Positions 28,151 through 37,000 of a DNA stretch of 64,000 nucleotides are shown piece by piece. Numbering within the stretch: the first letter of the stretch is position 1; every line of letters begins with the position of its first letter. Under the pieces are notes generated by a model. That model searched no databases and had not been told where the DNA came from. It was given only the letters and a program-made list of their open reading frames with translations. The position numbers and the translations under genes were made by a program. This DNA is from Lutibacter agarilyticus (GTDB taxonomy: Bacteria; Bacteroidota; Bacteroidia; Flavobacteriales; Flavobacteriaceae): positions 434,001 to 498,000 of the forward strand of contig NZ_FZNT01000002.1 in assembly GCF_900188235.1 (NCBI RefSeq), written 5' to 3'.

Positions 28151-28294
28151 TATATTTTAATGGTCTTTAACTATTTTGTAGTCAGTAATTTAATTCTGAA
28201 TTGCAATATGTAGTAACTATTTTAAAACATATATAACTTTAAAAGTTTTTAATTATTAATTGAGTTTTTAAATAACATCATAAACCCCTATGTT

Positions 28295-31200
28295 ATGTTA
28301 AAATCAATAAAATTGGCAATTTTAGGTTGCTTTTTTATAATCCCACTTTACGCCCAAACTACAATTGATTCATTTGATTTTGAATCAGGTATTGAAGGTT
28401 GGTCACAAAGTGCTATGGATGATTTTGACTTAATTAGACAATCTGAGGGGACACCCTCAAATAATACGGGGCCTAATACTGCTTCTTCAGGTAATTTTTA
28501 TATGTTTGCTGAAATGTCTAGCCCTAGAGAAAGTGGAGATAGTGCCATTTTTACTAGTCCTGTGATTGATTTGTCAGGATATATGCAGCCAACGTTTTCT
28601 TTTGATTATCATATGTATAGCAGCAACAGTATTAGTGATGTTGGAACTTTAGCTCTTGAAATAAATGAGAATAACACTGGTTGGCAATCAACTTCTTTTT
28701 CGTTAACAGGAAGTCAAAATTATGATCAAGATACTTGGTTGCCAGGACTTGTAGATTTATTGGCTTACCAAGGGAGTTCAGTGCAATTTAGGTTTGTAAT
28801 TACTAGGGCAAATACTTGGCAGGGAGATATTGCTTTTGACAATATAACTATTGAAGGTACAGCTTTGGTTGCTGGTGTTGAAATTTATGTAGCTGGAAAT
28901 GGTTTTGAGATTCCAACCGGAACCACAGCTATTTCAATAACAAATGGAACCGATTTTGGAGGTGTTAATTTGGCGTCAAGTTCAGTAGCGCAAACTTTTA
29001 CAATAGAAAATTGGGGTTTAGATGATTTGGTATTAAATAATTCACCTTATGTATCAATTACAGGTGCTGATGCTGGACATTTTTCGATAGATGTAGCCTC
29101 AACAACATCACCTATTACTTCTGCAAATTCTACCACATTTCAAGTTACATTTTCACCACTTTCACTAGGTACAAAAACGGCAACTATACAAATTTCTAAT
29201 AACGACACAGATGAAGGTTTATACAGCTTTAATGTGCAAGGTACAGGAGTTCAAAACTTTTTTGATAGCGATGGTGATGGAGTTTTTGACCATGTGGATA
29301 TTGATGATGATAATGATGGTGTTTTAGATGCTTTAGAAGAAAGTGCTTGTAAAAGTTCTTCCATATCAGTTCCTGCAAACTATAAGTTTTTAAATGAAAC
29401 TTTTGGAACTTTAGCTCCAGGTGCTAGAACAACAATTAATACTTCGTACAATGCAACTACCACTTATTGTTATGAAGAAGGAATAGGAACAGGTTCTTCT
29501 TGTGGATCTACCTGGATTCTTGATGATGGAGAATATGTAGTTGTTTCCAAAATTACTGGTACAGATACAGCTGACCCAGATAATATACACGGAGATTTAG
29601 CTTGGACAAATGTTTTAGATCATACGGCTGATGATGGAGATACAGGTGGAATGGCTGTTTTTAATGCTGCTTGGGATCCTGGTGTTTTTTATGAAACTAC
29701 AATAACAGGTATTTTACCAAATGTTCCAATTACGTATAGTTTTTGGGTGTTAAATATTATGGCAGAATCTAAGTTTCCGGGTTCTATTTTACCTAATGTA
29801 ACAGTACAATTTGTTGATTTATTTGGAAACATTATTACAAGTATTGATACAGGTGAATTTGGTAGATGTGCTTCAGGTGTTAACGATAATTCTTGTACTG
29901 CCAATGAATGGCAAAATTTTACTCGTGATGATATTGTTTTGGGTAATGTAGATAAATTTATAGTTCGATTTATAAACAATGCTCCCGGTGGAGCTGGTAA
30001 CGATTTAGCGCTTGATGATATTGTAATTTCACAAACATTATGTGATAAAGACAGTGATGGTGTTGCTGATGTTTTTGATTTAGACAGTGATAATGATGGG
30101 ATACCTGATGTTGTTGAATCTGGTTTAGGAATTATAAGTTTAGGTACAGCAAAAATACCTTTTCCTTCGGGTTGGGTTGATGCAAATGGAAACGGAATGC
30201 ATGATGCAGCAGAATCAAATGTTATTTTAGATTCAGATAGTGATGGAACTCCAAATTATTTAGATTTAGATAGTGATAACGATGGAATTTTTGATGTTGA
30301 CGAATCTGGTGCTGGAAATACAGCAAATGCAACTTTTCAAAATGGTGATGGAGATATTTCAGGAAATGGTGTAGGGCAAGGTCCCGATACTGATTATGTT
30401 AGAGAAACCGACTATGAATCTGATGGAACCTTAGAATATTTTACCGACGGAATTTTAGATGTGTACGATTATTTTAACGGAAGTACTTTTGAGACCGCTT
30501 ACGGAAACGAAAATCAAGGTGTAGGAAATACGTATTATGTGTTAGATTCTGATGCTGATGGTATTCCAGATTATATGGATGTAACTTCTGATGGGGTAAC
30601 TTTTGATATTTCACATACCTTATATGCCAATTTAGATGCTGATAACGACGGTATTATTGACGATACAAATGATAGCGAAGGTGATGGTATTGTAGATTTA
30701 TTTGATACCGATGATAGCGCTTTTGGTTCTCCACGTGATCTTGATCGTTGTTTAAACTTGTATTTTGATGGAAGAAATGATTATGCTGAAGATAGTGCAG
30801 TTATCAACGCGTGGGGTGAAGCAACTATGATGTGTTGGATTAAAATGGATCCTGCTTCCGCAGGAATTCAACATATAATGGGGCAAAATGAGTTTAATAT
30901 TCAGTTAAATGCCAACAAAACTATTTCAGCACATGCAAGTGGTAATACTCTAAATTATAGTACTCCTTTAAACGTAAATCAATGGGTGCATATTGCAACT
31001 AGCTATAGCAGTTTAAATAATGAGTTTAAGTTGTTTATAAATGGCGAAGAAATAGCCATTGAGACTGGTGTTTCAGGAGCCTTATCAGCAGATACTTCTT
31101 TATTTACTATAGGAAAACTACCAGGAGTAAATAGTAATTTTTACCACGGATATATAGATGAAGTAAGAGTTTTTAACAAAGCACTTTCTAATAATGAACT

Positions 31201-33352
31201 TCAAAAAATAGTATATCAAGAAATTGAAAATAATGGTGGAATTGTAAGAGGAAGCATTATTCCTATGAATGTTACAAATTTTATTGATGAAGATACTGTA
31301 ACTCCTTTAGATTGGACCTATTTGCAACGCTATTTTAAAATGGATGTTTATAAAGATGATATTATTGATGATTTAAGTACTCCTGCAGTTGATGTTGGTG
31401 CCGGAGCCACAATTTACAATATGAAAATTATTGATGTGCAAACAGCTCCATTACCATTTGTAACCAATCAAACAGGAACACTTCCTACGGCAGTAAATCA
31501 TACAATTAATGGTGTTAATGGAAACGATGCTATTGCTTATGATTGGTCTATTGTAAATATTTTACATGATGCTGTTTATTACAATAATTATCAAAAACAT
31601 TTGGGCTTAATTGTAAATAACTTAGATGCTGGTTCAAATCCAATAGAGTATAGTATTCAAAATAATTCAGAGTTAAATGTAAGTTGGTATTTAAAGTTAG
31701 ATGGTTTTATTGATTTAGAAGGCGAATCACAATTAGTTCAAGGTGCAGAAAGTGTTTTAGATGAAGATAGTGTAGGCTATATTGAGCAAGATCAACAAGG
31801 TACGCAAAGTAGTTATAATTATAATTATTGGTCATCATCAGTATCTCCAATAGCTGCTGGCGCAGGAACTAACAATACAAGTAATACCATTTCTGAAGTT
31901 TTGTTTGATGGAACTATTGCAAATAATCCTGCTGCAATAAATTTTCAACCAGAACATACTGCTGCTGATGGAGCGGTTACATCACCTATTACCTTAAGTT
32001 CTTATTGGTTGTACACCTTTAATGGTTTAGACAACGATTATAATTCTTGGGTTTCTATTGATGAAGACTCTTCGGTATTAGCAGGTGAAGGATATACAAT
32101 GAAAGGAACTTCAGGAGTGGCGGCTATTATTGATAATCAAAATTATGTATTTAAAGGAAAGCCACACAATGGAGATATAACATTAAGCATAGCTTTAAAT
32201 GATAATAGATTAGTTGGAAATCCATACTCATCTGCAATGGATGCAAATGCATTTATTTTAGACAATATAAGTGATAGTGGAGGTAATGCAGCTACTAATG
32301 TTTTTAACGGAGCCTTATATTTTTGGGATCATTTTTCTGGTCATACCCATGTGTTAAGTGAATATGTTGGAGGTTATGCTACCTATACTTTAATGGGAGG
32401 AGCAAAAGCGTATGCAAATGATGAACGCATACAAAATAATGGCTCATCAGGAGTTAAGGTTCCTGAAAGATATATTCCTGTAAATCAAGGTTTTTTTGTA
32501 AATGCCTCCTTAGATACGGTGTCGAATTCTATCAGTACTTCGGTAACAGGTGGAGCTGTAATATTTAAAAATAGCCAAAGAGTATGTGTTACTGAAAACT
32601 CAGGGAATTCAGTGTTTTTAAAATCAGCACATTCAAAAGAAACTACTAAGCAATTAGTTGTTGAAGAAGACACACGTTCGAAAGTAAGACTACTATTTAA
32701 ATCTCCAACAGGTTATGAACGACAATTGTTAGTGGGAGCTGATGCAAATGCAAGTGCTAATTTTGATTTGGGTTACGACGGGTTTTTAATAGAAGATAAC
32801 GTAGCTGATATGTTTTGGGCTTTTAGTGATGCAAAATTTGTAATTCAAGCGGTTGATACATTTAAATTAGATCAAGAGTTGAAAATAGGTTTACGTATTG
32901 AGAGTGCTGGTATTGCAAGTATAAGTATTGATACACTAGAAAATATTGATGAAGGATTTGAATTGTTTATTCATGACAATTTAACAGGAAAAAATTATGA
33001 TATAATTAAAAATTCAGCAGAAATACACCTAGAGCCTGGTGAATATATGGATAGATTTGATGTGCGTTTTAAAGCTGAAAAAACACTTTCAGTTGAAAAT
33101 GAAGCAGCATTGAACGGAATTCACGTGTTTGTAAATAATAGTTCAAACGAACTTCAAATTAAAAATACATTAAATACTGAAATTAAAACAATCTGTTTGT
33201 ACAACAGTTTGGGGCAGCTTCAACATAAATGGCAAAAAAACCTTGAAAATGCACAAATATCATTGCCAGTTAATAACAAAGTACCTGGAATGTATTTAGT
33301 TCAGGTAAAAACAAATACAGGATTATTTAACAAAAAGGTTATTGTTAATTGA
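28295..33352 (+). CDS. Giant T9SS cargo protein with MAM-like, calcium-repeat and LamG domains (copy 2)
   Basis: The 1685-residue protein has a signal peptide (to about residue 21, PLYAQ). A MAM-like sandwich (22-190, DSFDFESGIEGW to GDIAFDNITIEG) and a choice-of-anchor-D domain (195-315) follow. Aspartate-rich calcium-binding, thrombospondin-3-like repeats occur in groups: DSDGDGVFDHVDIDDDNDG near 325, DKDSDGVADVFDLDSDNDG near 585, and three more up to about 810. A LamG domain lies at about 815-975. The cluster's shared module starts near 1130 (LKLDGFIDLEGESQLVQ) and the sorting domain ends the protein (GMYLVQVKTNTG). The Asp repeats suggest calcium-stiffened stalks. It has a long leader, and its 3' flank resembles that of copy 1. 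Confidence 0.85.
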   Translation: MLKSIKLAILGCFFIIPLYAQTTIDSFDFESGIEGWSQSAMDDFDLIRQSEGTPSNNTGPNTASSGNFYMFAEMSSPRESGDSAIFTSPVIDLSGYMQPTFSFDYHMYSSNSISDVGTLALEINENNTGWQSTSFSLTGSQNYDQDTWLPGLVDLLAYQGSSVQFRFVITRANTWQGDIAFDNITIEGTALVAGVEIYVAGNGFEIPTGTTAISITNGTDFGGVNLASSSVAQTFTIENWGLDDLVLNNSPYVSITGADAGHFSIDVASTTSPITSANSTTFQVTFSPLSLGTKTATIQISNNDTDEGLYSFNVQGTGVQNFFDSDGDGVFDHVDIDDDNDGVLDALEESACKSSSISVPANYKFLNETFGTLAPGARTTINTSYNATTTYCYEEGIGTGSSCGSTWILDDGEYVVVSKITGTDTADPDNIHGDLAWTNVLDHTADDGDTGGMAVFNAAWDPGVFYETTITGILPNVPITYSFWVLNIMAESKFPGSILPNVTVQFVDLFGNIITSIDTGEFGRCASGVNDNSCTANEWQNFTRDDIVLGNVDKFIVRFINNAPGGAGNDLALDDIVISQTLCDKDSDGVADVFDLDSDNDGIPDVVESGLGIISLGTAKIPFPSGWVDANGNGMHDAAESNVILDSDSDGTPNYLDLDSDNDGIFDVDESGAGNTANATFQNGDGDISGNGVGQGPDTDYVRETDYESDGTLEYFTDGILDVYDYFNGSTFETAYGNENQGVGNTYYVLDSDADGIPDYMDVTSDGVTFDISHTLYANLDADNDGIIDDTNDSEGDGIVDLFDTDDSAFGSPRDLDRCLNLYFDGRNDYAEDSAVINAWGEATMMCWIKMDPASAGIQHIMGQNEFNIQLNANKTISAHASGNTLNYSTPLNVNQWVHIATSYSSLNNEFKLFINGEEIAIETGVSGALSADTSLFTIGKLPGVNSNFYHGYIDEVRVFNKALSNNELQKIVYQEIENNGGIVRGSIIPMNVTNFIDEDTVTPLDWTYLQRYFKMDVYKDDIIDDLSTPAVDVGAGATIYNMKIIDVQTAPLPFVTNQTGTLPTAVNHTINGVNGNDAIAYDWSIVNILHDAVYYNNYQKHLGLIVNNLDAGSNPIEYSIQNNSELNVSWYLKLDGFIDLEGESQLVQGAESVLDEDSVGYIEQDQQGTQSSYNYNYWSSSVSPIAAGAGTNNTSNTISEVLFDGTIANNPAAINFQPEHTAADGAVTSPITLSSYWLYTFNGLDNDYNSWVSIDEDSSVLAGEGYTMKGTSGVAAIIDNQNYVFKGKPHNGDITLSIALNDNRLVGNPYSSAMDANAFILDNISDSGGNAATNVFNGALYFWDHFSGHTHVLSEYVGGYATYTLMGGAKAYANDERIQNNGSSGVKVPERYIPVNQGFFVNASLDTVSNSISTSVTGGAVIFKNSQRVCVTENSGNSVFLKSAHSKETTKQLVVEEDTRSKVRLLFKSPTGYERQLLVGADANASANFDLGYDGFLIEDNVADMFWAFSDAKFVIQAVDTFKLDQELKIGLRIESAGIASISIDTLENIDEGFELFIHDNLTGKNYDIIKNSAEIHLEPGEYMDRFDVRFKAEKTLSVENEAALNGIHVFVNNSSNELQIKNTLNTEIKTICLYNSLGQLQHKWQKNLENAQISLPVNNKVPGMYLVQVKTNTGLFNKKVIVN

Positions 33353-33377
33353 TTAGGTGTTATTCATTGGTATTTAG
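33329..33377 (+). repeat. 3'-flank direct repeat, copy B
   Basis: This is the counterpart of 27952-28000. It spans the last codons of the second giant gene and about 25 non-coding bases with the shared core AGGTGTTATTCATTG. Confidence 0.75.
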
Positions 33378-33805
33378 TTACGAGTTTTATTTTTTTAACC
33401 TACACAATTCAGTGGTTACAGCTATGTTTATATAGTACCCTAGGCTAACTTCAAAATAAATAGTAAAAAATACCTCGAAACTATACGAATATAATTGCTT
33501 GTTTCAAACAAGATAACAGTTGTTTATTTAAATTGACACTTATAAGATGGTTTTTACTAAAAAAATAGTAATAAATTGAATACTTTTTTCATTAAAAATA
33601 TTAAAACTTTAACTAAATAATACTTCTAAAAAAGTTCTAATTCTTCATTTTTTAGAAGTATTTGAATTTTTCTCATTTTAAATAAAGCGCATAATAATCA
33701 CAATAAAATACCTGATTTTTATCATAAATGGTTGTTTGGGATCTTAAATTGATTTTGTAAATAACACATTGTTAGTCTATTATGAAAAATGTTAACAAGT
33801 GGAAG
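33378..33805. other. Long AT-rich gap without genes
   Basis: No open frame with coding character was seen on either strand. The gap contains a small palindrome (CTTGTTT-c-AAACAAG, 33498-33512) and the 15-bp hairpin at 33619-33662. The remainder is low-complexity A/T. Confidence 0.5.
33619..33662 (+). terminator. 15-bp hairpin, possible terminator
   Basis: AATACTTCTAAAAAA pairs perfectly with TTTTTTAGAAGTATT across a 14-base loop. The sequence after it (TGAATTTTTC) is only a weak T tail. It lies about 270 bases after the second giant gene and before the promoter at 33806, so it may insulate the two. Confidence 0.4.
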
Positions 33806-33837
33806 TTTTGTTAATAACTAATAATTAATTACTTTTG
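33806..33837 (+). promoter_or_regulatory. Consensus Bacteroidota promoter of third giant gene
   Basis: TTTG at 33807-33810, a spacer of exactly 19 bases, and TACTTTTG at 33830-33837 match the TTTG-N19-TAnnTTTG consensus in both boxes. The expected start near 33844 gives a leader of about 205 bases that includes two ACCC motifs and a 32-codon ORF before the gene at 34050. Confidence 0.7.
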
Positions 33838-33868
33838 AATCAACAATTAACCCTATTTTACCCCAAAT

Positions 33869-33967
33869 ATGAAAAACAAATTACTAGCTGTAGGTTCATT
33901 TGCAACTTATTCTCAGATACCCCCTTTTCAAATTATTCTAAATCGTTTAATCTCTTTCCAAATTTAA
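33869..33967 (+). CDS. Possible 32-residue leader ORF
   Basis: ATG at 33869 follows ACCCC (33860-33864) and opens 32 codons. The start, MKNKLLAVGSFATYSQ, looks like a signal peptide cut short. It may be the remnant of another cargo gene's 5' end or a leader peptide that acts on the gene at 34050. It sits 25 bases after the expected transcription start. Confidence 0.35.
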   Translation: MKNKLLAVGSFATYSQIPPFQIILNRLISFQI

Positions 33968-34049
33968 TTCTATTTGTAAAATCAATCTATTATAGTAGTC
34001 TATTACTATGATTACAAATGTTATTTAAATACGTTTATAATTTAACCCA

Positions 34050-37000
34050 ATGAAAACATATATCTTTTTAAAAAAATACTTTTTAGTCTTTTTTTTATTT
34101 TTAGTTAGTTCAACTGTATTTAGTCAAGGAATTCTTCAAGTTTTAGATAGCAAGAAAAATAATGTTGCTCGTAACTCTGTAACTGATTATGGTGATATAA
34201 ATTTAAATTCAAGTAAAGTTTTTAACTTTAATCTAAAGAATATTGCTAGTGGAAAGGGGGGGAAAGGTCTTAAGAAAGTTACAGTATCAATCTCTGGGAA
34301 TGATTTTTCAGTAACAAATTCTAACCTCGGAAATTTAAAAAAAGGTACTCAGGTTACACTACCAATAAAATTTTCTCCAACTTCTGATGGTTTAAAAACA
34401 GCAGTTGTTACCATAAGTTATAGCAATGGAGTGCAGTCTTCATATAAGTTTATTTTACAAGGGAAAGGGCAAGCTGCAGATAAATCCCCAGAAATTAATG
34501 TTTATGATGCTGCAAATTCAGCTAACATCGATGATGGAGATTTGACACCTTCAGTACTGAATAGTACTGATTTCGATACTGTTGATGTGGGGTCTTCTTT
34601 AATGTATACTTTCAGAGTAGAGAATACGGGGCATCAACAATCGAGTTTGAATTTATCAAATCCAGTTTTTACAAGTAATGTTGACGGTTATTTTACAGTA
34701 TCAACTATGGGTAGTTCTTCGCTACCTAAAAATAATACTACTACTTTTACAATAACTTTCACTCCCTTGTCAGTAGGTACTTTTACAGCTGACATATCAA
34801 TAGAGAATAATGACTCAGATGAAAATCCTTATAATTTTAGAATTCAAGGAACTGGAACTGCACCTCAACCTGATATTGATATTCAAGGAAATAGTATTTT
34901 AATTGCGGATACTGATAGTACACCTGATGTTAATGATGGTACTAACTTTGGTACTACTGACACAACAACACCTGTGGTAAGTACATTTACAATGCAAAAT
35001 AATGGTACTGCAGACTTAGTAGTTAGTGGTATTAGTAGCGATAATGGTGTTTTTTCAATAGGAGCGCTTACTTATTCTATAACAATAGCAAGTGGTTCTT
35101 CATATGATTTTACAGTTTCGTTTTTACCTACAACAAATGGAACGGAAACAGGAACTATAACTGTAAATAGTAATGTTAGTAGCCCTTTAGATATATATAC
35201 TTTTGTAGTTTCAGGTACGGGTATAGCACCTCTAACTGAGGGCCCTGGAGGGGTAACATCAAATTTAAAATTATGGTTAAAAGCAAATGAAGGGGTTGTT
35301 GTAAATGGAAGTAGTGGGGTAACTTCTTGGTTTACGCAGGCTTATGGTTCAAACGCAACAGTTAATACACCTGGTCAGGAACCTACTTTTAGAGATGAAG
35401 AAACTTACAATGTAAATTTTAATCCTGTAGTTGAATTTTCAAATGCATATACTTCAGTAATTAAAGATACTGATTTTTCTTTTGATAACACCACTACTCA
35501 ATTTTTAGAAGGAAATTCTGGTTTTTACTCACAAGACATATTTGTGGTATTTATTCCAGATGATATCCCAATTAATACTTCATTTGGTTTTATGGATATG
35601 TTTTGTGCTGATGCCAATATATTAAAAGATGAGGAAGATGCTACAGGTATCGGGTTAGGAGATTATTCAGGTAGAATATCTAATGAAATAATTAGTTATG
35701 CTCATAGTACTTATAATAAATCTACTCCTGGTGATGGATATGCTGTAGCTGAAATTGGTACAGGGTCCAGTTATGATAATGTGGGGATAATAAACGCTCA
35801 CAATAATCTATCATTACCTCAACAAGAATTAAGTTATAATGCTAACTCTATTGGAAATACCCAAAACAACTCTTTGGATCAAATGATCAATGTAAATGAT
35901 ACAAAATTTTGGATAGGAAGAAGTGAAGGTTGGGAGGCTAGTTTAAATGGAAGAATAGCTGAAATAATCACCTATTCAACAAGGAAAAATGATACAGATT
36001 TAACCCAAGAACGTAATAGAATTCAATCATATTTAGCTGTAAAATATGGAATCACTTTAGGTGTGAATGGAGCTAGTCAAGATTATGTTGATAGTGATGG
36101 GACCATAATTTGGGATCAATCTGCAAATAATGGTTTTAATTACGACATTGCAGGTATTGGTAGAGATGATGTTTCCGAATTAAATCAAAAACAATCTAAA
36201 AGTGTAAATACTTTTTTTGATGGAGTTGGAGAAAGTAGAGGTTTATTAACTATTGGTTTATCAGATATTCATAGTACAAATAATTTAAACACGGCAACAT
36301 TTAATAGCGACCGACAGTTTTTATGTTGGGGAAATAACAATGCAAGTTTAGACGGAACTGCAGTAAGTATTGAGGTTGATATGAGTAAAGGGATAACGCC
36401 TTTAGACGACACCGATTTGAATACCCCAGTTTCTTTTGAAGCAATTCAAAGAGTTTGGAAAGTTATTGAAAATGTTGGAGATGGAGTAGATATTCCAACT
36501 GTTAAAGTTTCTATTCCAACAAATGCAGTACGGTCTGCTATGCCACCAGATGGTAGGTATTTGATGTTTATTTCAGATACAGGAATTTTTGACCCAACAG
36601 CAGATTATAGAGTAATGACAGAGTCTGGAGGGAATTTATATACGGAGTATGATTTTGATGGTGCAAAATACATCACTTTTGGCTGGGCTCCAGAAAAAGA
36701 ATACGAAAGATCCATTTATTTTAATCCAGTAAATAAGCATTATATTGATATGGAAGATAATTTAGATTTGAATGCTACAGAATTTACGGTTTCGGCGTGG
36801 ATTAATAGAGGCATTAATTCTGCAAATACATCTATTTTATCTAAAAGAAATGTTGGTTATACCGAAGGTTACGATTTTAAAATTAATGGTTCTGGAAAAT
36901 TAGAAATGTCTTGGGGGGCTTCGGGATTAGAAAAAATAACTTCAAATACAACTATTCCAGAAAATGTTTGGCATCAAGTAGCGGTTATTTATAAAGATAA

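Larger units (their letters stand above)
28001..28294 (+). other. Leader region of the second giant cargo gene
   Basis: The stretch is AT-rich. It holds a -7 element at 28052, an ACCCC motif at 28070, a tiny ORF at 28082-28150, then about 130 bases with no feature, and a second ACCCC at 28284-28288 just before the gene start. The same order recurs before the gene at 34050. Confidence 0.5.

Noticed and set aside
29270-30730. Short-period DNA repeats of GATGGTGAT type, at first sight a tandem repeat or CRISPR-like array
   Set aside because: They are the codons of Asp-rich calcium-binding repeats in the cargo protein; unit length varies and there are no spacers.
33480-33520. CTTGTTT-c-AAACAAG palindrome as an operator or attachment site
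   Set aside because: The one-base spacer and lack of a second copy give no support beyond chance in an AT-rich gap.
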